Assembly (NCBI GenBank): GCA_003695015.1
Contig: RFJD01000169.1
Location: 1-5,057 of the forward strand
Direction: 5' to 3'
Source of the DNA: Verrucomicrobiota bacterium
GTDB lineage: Bacteria > Verrucomicrobiota > Verrucomicrobiia > Limisphaerales > J093
Length of the DNA: 5,057 nucleotides
Notes under the pieces: generated by a model
What the model was told of the DNA's origin: nothing
The model's database searches: none
Seen by the model: the letters and a program-made list of their open reading frames with translations, nothing else
In this document: positions 1-5,057 of the stretch, piece after piece
Layout of the letters: every line of letters starts with the position of its first letter
Position numbering within the stretch: position 1 is the first letter of the stretch
Program-made: the position numbers and the translations under genes

Positions 1-802
1 AAACCAGATCCGCGTCGAGGCTCAGAATCCGTTTGGCCCGTTCCAAGCGGTACAACGGGCGGACCGGCTGGCCGAACGCGGCCTTCAGCCCCTGTCGCTC
101 CCCAACCGGGCTGAGCGGTTCGTCCACGAACCACCGCGCCTTCGGCCATTGGGCCAACAACTCCCGGCGCAAACGCTCCAGCGTCGGCGAGTCCACCCCG
201 TCCACCAAGATCGCCAACCCTTCACCCTGCCGCGCCGCCAGGGCCTTGCCCGCCCGGGCCAGCTCATCCAAGACCCGTTCCCGCGCCACCGTCTCGCCGT
301 TGAAGGTGAACCGGCGGGCGCGGTCCGGATCGTACAAGTCGAGAATCGACGCTTGGGCCAGCAAGTCGGTGCCGCCGTGGGCGGGTCCTTCGGCGCCGTC
401 CCCGATGCGATTGAGGGGATGCTCCGGGTTGCCCTCGATCTTGGTCGGGCGGCCGTCGTTCGAGCGGACCAACACCGGCACCGCCCCGCCCCGGCGCGGC
501 ATGGCCGAAGCGTAGTAACGCGCCACCCCGTGCACGTAGCCCTCCGGCATCTTCGAGAAGGGGTGGATCGTCTCCACCGGCCGCCGGCAGCCGGTCAGTC
601 CCACCCCCGCCAATGCCAGCGAGGCGGACATCAGCCGCACGAATTCGCGGCGGGAAACCGGATCGAACAGCTCCGAGGCCGCCGCCGGGAACTCCCGTTC
701 CGCCAGGGCGCGAAGCTCGGGGGAATCGGGCGCCAGCCCGGAGCCGCGCCGGTAAACCGGCCCCGCACCCGGACCGCCGCTGTGGGAAGAAACGGGATTC
801 AT
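1..802 (-). CDS. actB: Alternative complex III subunit ActB, N-terminal part (Tat-variant molybdopterin-oxidoreductase-like iron-sulfur protein); runs off the left edge
   Basis: The frame is open from ATG at 802 to the window edge, giving 267 residues with no stop. ActB of alternative complex III is a large periplasmic subunit that passes electrons from quinol through Fe-S clusters towards the cytochrome subunits. In known ACIII its N-terminal domain resembles molybdopterin oxidoreductases but carries no molybdenum, and the cluster-binding domain lies further downstream, here outside the window. Visible marks: a short acidic leader (REFP, residues 36-39), then SRREFVRLM (50-58), a twin-arginine-like motif placed after the leader as is typical of this family; a hydrophobic stretch (60-70) ending in a lipobox-like LTGC with Cys72; then YYASAMP (96-102), GRPTKIEGNPEHP (117-129) and ASILDLYDPDR (151-161), all hallmark ActB segments. 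The next in-frame Met is residue 58, inside the signal, so 802 is the only sensible start. The start overlaps the actA stop by four bases (ATGA); a GGAGGA lies 18 bases upstream, too far for a normal site, so translational coupling is likely. Family assignment is firm from these motifs; the lipid anchor at Cys72 is inferred. Confidence 0.9.
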   Translation of the reverse strand, partial: MNPVSSHSGGPGAGPVYRRGSGLAPDSPELRALAEREFPAAASELFDPVSRREFVRLMSASLALAGVGLTGCRRPVETIHPFSKMPEGYVHGVARYYASAMPRRGGAVPVLVRSNDGRPTKIEGNPEHPLNRIGDGAEGPAHGGTDLLAQASILDLYDPDRARRFTFNGETVARERVLDELARAGKALAARQGEGLAILVDGVDSPTLERLRRELLAQWPKARWFVDEPLSPVGERQGLKAAFGQPVRPLYRLERAKRILSLDADLV

Positions 803-1452
803 CGATGACACGTGGAGCAATCCTCCATCTTCTGGACATTCCATTCTTCGACCAGCCGCCGGCCCAGCGCCATCTGGGCGGTCTGGTCGGGCGCCTGCCA
901 AGCCAGGTCCGTGACCTTGTCCAGCGGACGGATCTTGGTCTCCGGTTGCCGGTGGCACTCGAGGCAGAAACTCATGCTCAGCGGCTGGGCGTGCCTGACC
1001 TCATCCATCTGGTCCACCCGCCCGTGGCAATGCACACAACTGATGCCGCGGTTGATGTGCACGGCGTGGTTGAAACGGACGTAGTCCGGCAGCTTGTGGA
1101 CCTGCACCCACGGAATCGGCTTGCCGGAAAGGGCGCTCTCCCGGACCAGCGCCAGCCGCGGATCGTCCTTCAGAATCTGGTTGTGGCAGTTCATGCAGAG
1201 GGAGCTGGCCGGAATGTTCGAGTACCACGACTTCTCCACGCCGTTGTGGCAGTAACGGCAGTCCAAGCCGATCTGATCGACGTGGATGCTGTGGGAGAAA
1301 GCCACCGGCTGGATCGGCTGGTAACCCACCCGCGTGTACTTGGGGGTGAAGTAATACCAGACGCCGGCCACGACCAGCGTGGCCGTCAGCAAGAACCCCA
1401 CCAGCAACAACGCCGGCAGACGGTTGGTCCACTTCGGAAAGACGTCCGACAT
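799..1452 (-). CDS. actA: Alternative complex III pentaheme cytochrome c subunit ActA
   Basis: 217-residue membrane-anchored multiheme cytochrome c. The N terminus has the family-typical VFPKWTNRLP (4-13), followed by one membrane helix (about 13-34), with the rest in the periplasm. Five CXXCH heme c sites are visible: CRYCH (65-69), CMNCH (86-90), CVHCH (139-143), CLECH (163-167) and CSTCH (212-216). FSHSIH (52-57) and FNHAVH (127-132) supply candidate distal His ligands, as in cytochrome c3/c7-like folds. In ACIII, ActA forms part of the heme wire that takes electrons from the ActB Fe-S clusters and passes them to the monoheme subunit or an oxidase. The ATG at 1452 is preceded by GGAG at 1465-1462, nine bases away, a good ribosome site. 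The last heme motif ends one residue before the stop, and the stop overlaps the actB start (ATGA). It is the first ACIII gene here, after a 181-base gap from apbE. Heme count, length and the ActB neighbour together make the identification strong. Confidence 0.94.
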   Translation of the reverse strand: MSDVFPKWTNRLPALLLVGFLLTATLVVAGVWYYFTPKYTRVGYQPIQPVAFSHSIHVDQIGLDCRYCHNGVEKSWYSNIPASSLCMNCHNQILKDDPRLALVRESALSGKPIPWVQVHKLPDYVRFNHAVHINRGISCVHCHGRVDQMDEVRHAQPLSMSFCLECHRQPETKIRPLDKVTDLAWQAPDQTAQMALGRRLVEEWNVQKMEDCSTCHR

Positions 1453-1461
1453 AAGCGTCAG

Positions 1462-1465
1462 CTCC
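1462..1465 (-). promoter_or_regulatory. Ribosome binding site of actA
   Basis: GGAG on the minus strand, nine bases upstream of the ATG at 1452. It is one of the few clear Shine-Dalgarno matches in the window and fixes the actA start. Two potential hairpins lie just upstream (1480-1506). Confidence 0.6.
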
Positions 1466-1479
1466 GGCCGCGCGCACCC

Positions 1480-1506
1480 GGCGGCTCCACCGCCCCGGCT
1501 CCGGGG
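1480..1506 (-). other. Overlapping GC-rich inverted repeats in the actA leader
   Basis: Two inverted repeats are visible. CCCCGG-AG-CCGGGG occupies 1493-1506 (six-base arms, two-base centre; as RNA it would need a four-base or larger loop). GGCGG-TGGAG-CCGCC occupies 1480-1494 (five-base arms, five-base loop). They share bases 1493-1494, so the full versions cannot form together. They lie 15 bases upstream of the actA GGAG. No U-tract follows on the minus strand, so they are not a rho-independent terminator. They may be leader mRNA structure affecting translation, or simple by-products of high GC content. Confidence 0.35.
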
Positions 1507-1602
1507 TTACCAATGCCCTCCGCCCAACCCGGTCCGAACGCGCACAGGGCTGGCGATGTTGCGGCATGAGGGAAGGCGGCACAAGCCCGGAGCGGCGCTA
1601 AC

Positions 1603-1641
1603 TGACACTTTTTTGTTCTGGTAATGACAAAAATTAGTCAT
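1603..1641 (-). promoter_or_regulatory. AT-rich putative promoter/operator region upstream of actA
   Basis: An AT-rich patch in an otherwise GC-rich window, beginning at the apbE stop. On the minus strand it contains TTGTCA (1630-1625, one mismatch to a -35 box), then 17 bases, then TGTCAG (1607-1602), only a 3/6 match to a -10 box. ATGAC-N8-GTCAT (1624-1641) is an inverted repeat overlapping the apbE stop codon. TGTCA occurs twice as a direct repeat with a 22-base period (1629-1625 and 1607-1603). This is the likeliest place for the promoter of the ACIII operon, but the exact elements are uncertain. Confidence 0.35.
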
Positions 1642-2605
1642 ACGATTCACCCGCCCACACCCGCTCCTCGCCGGCCCCGGTCCGGCGCACCACCAGGAAA
1701 CCCATCCCCGGCGCCCGTGCCGCCAACCGTTCCGCCCCTTCCGCTCCCACCACCAACAACGCCGTGGACAGCGCGTCGGTCCACGCGGCCCGCGGTCCCA
1801 CCGCCGCCGCCAGCCGTGCGCCCGAGACCGGCCGGCCGCTGCGCGGATCGATCACGTGGCCGTAGACCCGCCCTTCGTACTCGAACGCCTTGCCCTGCAC
1901 CGCCGAGACCGAAAGTGAGCTGTCCCGCAGCGAAATCGTCTCGATCGGGTCCCCGGCTCCGACCGCGGAGGGCGACTCCCCCGGCGACCGCGCGGGCGCC
2001 AGATCACGTTCGGTGATGGCCGCCTTCCAAGCCGGGGCCCTGGCCGGGACGCCCAGGCCGTAGCAGGTGCTGGTGCCCCCGTGGAGAAAGGCCGCCCGGA
2101 CGCCGGCTTCGCGCAGCAGAACGACAGCTTCGTCGATCGCATAGCCTTTGCCCACCGCGCCCAAGTCCAACATCATGCCGGGCCGTTCGAAACGCACGGT
2201 CCGGCGTTCCGCGTCCAAGCGGACGTGCTGCATCCCGATGCACCGGCGGGCCTCCTCCAAGGCCGCGCGCTCGGGCCACCGGCCGGTTCCCCGGAGGAAT
2301 CCCCAGGCGCGCATCAGAGGGGCCACCGTGATGTCGAATGCGCCGTCGCTCCACTCCCAAAGCCGGCGGCAGTCCATCAGCAAATCGAAGACCGGCGGCG
2401 ACACCAAGACAGGTTCCTCGTGGGCGAAGCGGTTGATCCGGCTGATTTCGCTGGTCGGCCGATAGAGGCTGAGCAGGCTCTCCTGCCGTTCGATTTCGTC
2501 CAAGGCTTCTTCTCCGGCGGCCCGCAGGTCCACCGGGTCCTCCCCCTCGAGGAGGATTTCGAAGCGGGTGGCCATGGCTTGGCGCGCCAGACGGATCACG
2601 GGCAT
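1634..2605 (-). CDS. apbE: FAD:protein FMN transferase (ApbE family)
   Basis: 323 residues from ATG 2605; an in-frame TTG at 2623 would give 329. ApbE enzymes cleave FAD and attach FMN covalently to a Thr/Ser in target proteins such as NqrB/NqrC, RnfG and FMN-binding-domain proteins, using Mg2+. Visible family segments (numbered from ATG 2605): MATRFEI (11-17), SDGAFDITVAPLMRAWGF (86-103), DLGAVGKGYAID (147-158), HGGTST (175-180), HVIDPRSGRPV (250-260) and TDALSTALLVVG (276-287). Asp277 and Thr281 match the usual metal-coordinating pair. Length is normal. I prefer ATG 2605 because GGA lies nine bases upstream and because 2623 sits only 12 bases past the T-tract of the preceding gene's terminator. 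There is no signal peptide or lipobox, unlike the many ApbE proteins that are exported lipoproteins, so this one would act in the cytoplasm unless the start is wrong. No substrate protein is visible nearby. It could serve a respiratory flavoprotein encoded elsewhere. Confidence 0.93.
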   Translation of the reverse strand: MPVIRLARQAMATRFEILLEGEDPVDLRAAGEEALDEIERQESLLSLYRPTSEISRINRFAHEEPVLVSPPVFDLLMDCRRLWEWSDGAFDITVAPLMRAWGFLRGTGRWPERAALEEARRCIGMQHVRLDAERRTVRFERPGMMLDLGAVGKGYAIDEAVVLLREAGVRAAFLHGGTSTCYGLGVPARAPAWKAAITERDLAPARSPGESPSAVGAGDPIETISLRDSSLSVSAVQGKAFEYEGRVYGHVIDPRSGRPVSGARLAAAVGPRAAWTDALSTALLVVGAEGAERLAARAPGMGFLVVRRTGAGEERVWAGESYD

Positions 2606-2634
2606 GGCGGCGTTTCCATCCAAACGGTCCGGAC

Positions 2635-2683
2635 AAAGAAAACGGCGGGGTCTTGCCGGAACAGCAAAACCCCGCCCCGTTTC
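2635..2683 (-). terminator. Rho-independent terminator of the Gfo/Idh/MocA gene
   Basis: Minus-strand hairpin starting 13 bases after the stop codon at 2696. The arms 2682-2664 and 2656-2640 form about 17 pairs, including a run of eight mostly G-C pairs, with one G-U wobble (2652/2668) and a two-base bulge (2677-2678). The loop is seven bases. The descending arm ends in TTTTCTTT (2642-2635), giving the U-rich tail. It separates this gene from apbE, whose start is only about 30 bases further on. Confidence 0.85.
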
Positions 2684-2695
2684 GGCTCGAGCTGG

Positions 2696-4069
2696 TCAGG
2701 ACAACTCGGTCTTGCCGTAGCTGAGCGGCTCGAGCTTGCGGCCGCAGCCGTCGTGGATGGTGCGGGTCTCCGGATCGAAGTGGCAGGCGATGCCCAACCG
2801 GTCGGACATCTCACCCAGGGAGATGACGGTCTGGGTGCGGATGGCCAGATCGATGTTGGCGTTGGGCTGCTTGCCGGTGCGGATGCACTCGATCCAGTTG
2901 GCTTCGTTGACGGCCACGCTCTCGCCCGGCCGAAGATTGGTGTAGTCCTCCGGATCGTACTCGTCGGAGAACGGCCGCTCGATGCGGAGTTTGACCGAGC
3001 TGCCGCCGATCAAGAGGTTGCCGATGTGCCCGCGAACGACGTCCTCGAGGCCGTATTCGTTGACGGTGCTGCTGCAGACCATCACGCTGTAGCCGCTGGG
3101 AAACTCGGCCAAAAGCGTCAGGCACTCGGGCACGTCGCGTTCCGGAGTCCCCGGGGTGTTCTTGTCGGTGTGGATGGCCTTGGTCCCGATGGCGGTGACG
3201 CGAACCGGGAACTCGGGATTGCCGCTGGCCATCAGCAACGGATGCAGCCGGTGCGGGAACAGGTCGCCCAACACACCGGCGCAGTACGGATAGTACTTCC
3301 GCCAGCGGAAGAAGTGGTCCGGGTTGAAATCGACCCGCCGCTTGATGTTCGGCCCCAGCCAGTGATCCCACACGATGCCGTCCTTGGTGAAGGCCGGATC
3401 AATGCGGTAGTTCCACTCGCCCTTGGGATTGTTGCGCATGTAGGAGGCCTGGCCGAGGACGAGCTTGCCGATCATGCCTTCGCGGGCCAGTTCGGCGGCT
3501 TTGAGCCATTTGGCGTCGGAACAGGCCTGCGCGCCCACCGTGTAGATGAGGCCGGTTTCCTTCACCGTGTCGGCCACGGCAAACGCCTCGTCCAGGTAGC
3601 GGGTCATCGGCTTCTCGCAATAGACATGTTTGCCGGCCTTGAGGCTGTCGATGGACACCTGGGCGTGCCAGTGGTCCACGGTGGCGCAGATGATGGCATC
3701 GATGTCCTTTTGCTTCTCGAGCATCTCCCGGTAGTCCTCGTAGGCCGGCACCCCACCGGCCAGGGCGGCCGCGGCCTCCCGGCGCTTCTTCCACAGGTCG
3801 CAAACCCCGCCCACGGCGAGGTTTTTCTCGTCCTTCATGGCGAGGATGTTCCGCAGGTGGAAGCTGCCTTGGCCGCCGAGGCCGACAAAGCCGATGACCA
3901 CCTTCTCGTTGGCGCCCTTGACGTTGGCCGAGGGGGCCTGGTTCTGGCCATAAACGGGCGTGGTGAAAAGCCCGGCAGCCCCGGTGGCCGCCGCGGCGGC
4001 GGCCGTTTTCTTCAGGAAGCTCCGGCGGGTTTCCGGGCTGGTCTGAGCGGGATGGTGTTTCTGTTCCAT
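2696..4069 (-). CDS. Tat-exported Gfo/Idh/MocA family oxidoreductase
   Basis: 457-residue NAD(P)-dependent dehydrogenase-type protein, probably periplasmic. The N terminus carries a near-perfect twin-arginine motif, TRRSFLKK (14-21), then an Ala-rich hydrophobic stretch (22-35), with cleavage likely near residues 40-48. The mature part opens with a Rossmann dinucleotide motif GFVGLGGQG (60-68), followed by ICATVDHWHA (127-136) and the family signature CEKPM (151-155). The C-terminal alpha/beta domain contains GDLFPH (268-273), which occupies the place of the catalytic D-x-x-x-H segment. Exported members are abundant in Verrucomicrobiota and Planctomycetota; their substrates are mostly unknown sugars or cyclitols. 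The cofactor is thought to be bound before Tat export. The frame continues upstream to an in-frame Met at 4186, but ATG 4069 puts the Tat motif in the proper place. No clear Shine-Dalgarno precedes 4069. A glycoside hydrolase lies upstream on the same strand and a strong terminator follows, so it may be monocistronic. The exact reaction cannot be named from sequence. Confidence 0.93.
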   Translation of the reverse strand: MEQKHHPAQTSPETRRSFLKKTAAAAAATGAAGLFTTPVYGQNQAPSANVKGANEKVVIGFVGLGGQGSFHLRNILAMKDEKNLAVGGVCDLWKKRREAAAALAGGVPAYEDYREMLEKQKDIDAIICATVDHWHAQVSIDSLKAGKHVYCEKPMTRYLDEAFAVADTVKETGLIYTVGAQACSDAKWLKAAELAREGMIGKLVLGQASYMRNNPKGEWNYRIDPAFTKDGIVWDHWLGPNIKRRVDFNPDHFFRWRKYYPYCAGVLGDLFPHRLHPLLMASGNPEFPVRVTAIGTKAIHTDKNTPGTPERDVPECLTLLAEFPSGYSVMVCSSTVNEYGLEDVVRGHIGNLLIGGSSVKLRIERPFSDEYDPEDYTNLRPGESVAVNEANWIECIRTGKQPNANIDLAIRTQTVISLGEMSDRLGIACHFDPETRTIHDGCGRKLEPLSYGKTELS

Positions 4070-4107
4070 AGCGTTGTTCTGATTGTCAGTGCCTAACCGT
4101 TCGACGA

Positions 4108-4135
4108 AGGCTAGGGAATCTGGATTCAGCGTCAA
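4108..4135 (-). promoter_or_regulatory. Putative sigma70-type promoter of the Gfo/Idh/MocA gene with an inverted repeat in the spacer
   Basis: TTGACG at 4135-4130 (5/6 match to the -35 box) is followed by a 16-base spacer and TAGCCT at 4113-4108 (3/6 match to the -10 box). This would start transcription near 4100 and leave a leader of about 30 bases before ATG 4069. The spacer contains the perfect inverted repeat GAATC-CA-GATTC (4127-4116), placed where a repressor could block the polymerase. The -10 match is weak, so the assignment is tentative. Confidence 0.35.
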
Positions 4136-4208
4136 CCGGAAAGGCCCCCTCCCCCGGCCAGCAAACGCCCCGCCGATACTGCACAAGCTGCCACCTCATC
4201 CAAGGCGC

Positions 4209-5057
4209 TCACGGCCGGGCCGGAGCCCGCGCTTCGAGGCACGCCAACAGTTCGGCCGGGTTGGCGGCGCGCACATAAACCGGCGTGCCGCCCAAGCGGA
4301 GCCGTCCGCCGCTCAAAACGTTGCCCATCAGGTCGAGCCACTGGATGCCGCGCCCCCCTTCGAACTCATGGGTCCTCCCGTCCACAGCCCACAGGACCGC
4401 CGTCGCGCCTTCCGACGTTTCGAACACGAACGCCACCCAGCCGTCGCGCTCGACGCGCCCGGCAAGCCGCCCCGGCACGCCCACCAGACGCGTGAACACC
4501 GCCACCGCCGGATACATCTTGCGCGGGGCGCCGCCGTATTCGAACAGCACGCCGCCGGCGTCGGGTTGATTGATCGCGCCACAGGTGCCGGCGTGGAAGA
4601 AAATGCGTTCCACTCCGTGCGCCAGAGCCACGGTGGCGAACTTGACGATGTGCTCGGACGCCGCGCGCTCGGTCGGCCAGCGACAACGATTCATCGCGGC
4701 ATCGCCCACCGTGGGCGGGTCGCAGGCGGGATCATCGTCGGCATAGCAACCCCATTCGGTGATCCACATCGGCTTGGGACCGCCGTGCGCCTGCATGAGC
4801 TGTTCGAGTTCGCGGAAGTCCTCCTCGTAACTCTCCGCCGCCCGCGGCGCTTCGTAGAGATGCAGGTCCAGCACGTCCACCCAGCGCAACCCGCCTTGTT
4901 CGATGAACTCGTGCGTGAGCCCCGCCCGTGGCGCCGCGCCAATGCCGCCGATCACGCGAATCCGCGACTCCACGTCTTTGATGGCTGTCGAAGCAAGGCG
5001 CAGCAGCCGCAGGTAGTCCACCACTCCATAGCCGAACCGCCGCGGCAGGGCGTAGGT
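4209..5057 (-). CDS. Glycoside hydrolase, clan GH-A-like, C-terminal part (5' end outside the window)
   Basis: The frame is open from the right edge to a TGA at 4209-4211, giving 282 residues of the C-terminal part. A GTG at 5024 could be read as a start, but the frame continues in both directions around it and no ribosome site supports it, so I treat the gene as cut by the edge. Fragment numbering: VDVLDLHLYEAP (60-71) resembles the beta-strand segment ending in H-x-Y of TIM-barrel GH-A enzymes. KPMWITEWG (95-103) matches the strand-7 nucleophile motif, with Glu101 the candidate nucleophile (codon 4757-4755). ALAHGVERIFFHAG (144-157) matches the strand-8 region. GGVLFEYGGAPRKMYPAVAVFTRLVG (168-193 overall) is typical of the barrel end, and the last 80 residues look like a beta-sandwich tail with DLMGN (242-246). 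The acid/base Glu would lie in the missing part. Family (GH39-like, GH5-like or unclassified) and substrate cannot be fixed. Four Cys at 104, 112, 125 and 159 may form disulfides in an exported enzyme. Confidence 0.72.
   Translation of the reverse strand, partial: TYALPRRFGYGVVDYLRLLRLASTAIKDVESRIRVIGGIGAAPRAGLTHEFIEQGGLRWVDVLDLHLYEAPRAAESYEEDFRELEQLMQAHGGPKPMWITEWGCYADDDPACDPPTVGDAAMNRCRWPTERAASEHIVKFATVALAHGVERIFFHAGTCGAINQPDAGGVLFEYGGAPRKMYPAVAVFTRLVGVPGRLAGRVERDGWVAFVFETSEGATAVLWAVDGRTHEFEGGRGIQWLDLMGNVLSGGRLRLGGTPVYVRAANPAELLACLEARAPARP

Noticed and set aside
613..1569. A 318-codon plus-strand frame over actA and the start of actB
   Set aside because: It is antisense to a gene with five CXXCH motifs and ActB hallmark segments, and its own translation has no family features.
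1001..1582. A 193-codon minus-strand frame starting in the actA leader, possibly a leader peptide or upstream gene
   Set aside because: It reads through the actA start in another frame and its product is Arg/Gly-rich and low in information. No ribosome site was found before the ATG at 1582-1580.
2081..4096. A 671-codon open frame on the plus strand
   Set aside because: It is wholly antisense to the well-supported ApbE and Gfo/Idh/MocA genes. Long reverse-strand frames arise easily in GC-rich DNA with strong third-position bias. Its translation shows no recognisable domain and no ribosome site.
4070..4186. N-terminal extension of the Gfo/Idh/MocA protein by 39 residues from the ATG at 4186
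   Set aside because: The extension would bury the twin-arginine motif more than 50 residues into the protein and would cover the likely promoter; ATG 4069 places the motif at residues 14-21.
4136..4208. Possible terminator after the glycoside hydrolase
   Set aside because: Only a four-base GGCC stem around a G-rich loop followed by TTT is visible near 4140-4160, too weak to call. The gap between hydrolase and oxidoreductase otherwise holds nothing recognisable.
1..5057. CRISPR array, tRNA or rRNA gene, insertion sequence, or attachment site
   Set aside because: No regularly spaced repeats, cloverleaf-like segment, rRNA signature, transposase frame or terminal inverted repeats were found by eye on either strand.

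Overview
The window is GC-rich bacterial DNA in which every convincing gene lies on the minus strand, so transcription runs from high to low coordinates. It shows five genes, two of them cut by the window edges. A Tat-exported Gfo/Idh/MocA oxidoreductase beside a glycoside hydrolase, together with an alternative complex III (ACIII) operon, suggests Verrucomicrobiota or a related PVC-group bacterium (Planctomycetota possible). That placement is an inference from gene style only; no rRNA or other phylogenetic marker is present.

Layout in transcription order. Positions 5057-4209 hold the C-terminal 282 residues of a clan GH-A-like glycoside hydrolase, with a WITEWG nucleophile-type motif and a C-terminal beta-rich domain. 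Positions 4208-4070 are a 139-base gap with a plausible sigma70-type promoter whose spacer contains the inverted repeat GAATC-CA-GATTC. Positions 4069-2696 encode a 457-residue Gfo/Idh/MocA family protein with a twin-arginine signal, closed by a strong rho-independent terminator (2683-2635). Positions 2605-1634 encode an ApbE-type FAD:protein FMN transferase. Positions 1633-1453 are a 181-base regulatory gap, AT-rich at its upstream end and GC-rich with hairpins near actA. Positions 1452-799 encode the pentaheme cytochrome c subunit ActA, and 802-1 the N-terminal 267 residues of ActB, which overlaps actA by four bases (ATGA) and runs off the left edge.

Two functional blocks are visible. The right half is a carbohydrate-related block (glycoside hydrolase plus an exported sugar-type dehydrogenase). 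The left half is the beginning of the ACIII operon, a quinol:electron-acceptor oxidoreductase of the respiratory chain; actC and later subunits would be expected beyond position 1. The ApbE gene sits between them, and no FMN-binding target protein is visible in the window. I saw no mobile elements, RNA genes or CRISPR arrays, and no gene-free stretch longer than 181 bases. The families are all recognisable; the less explained material is in the intergenic regions and in the placement of apbE.
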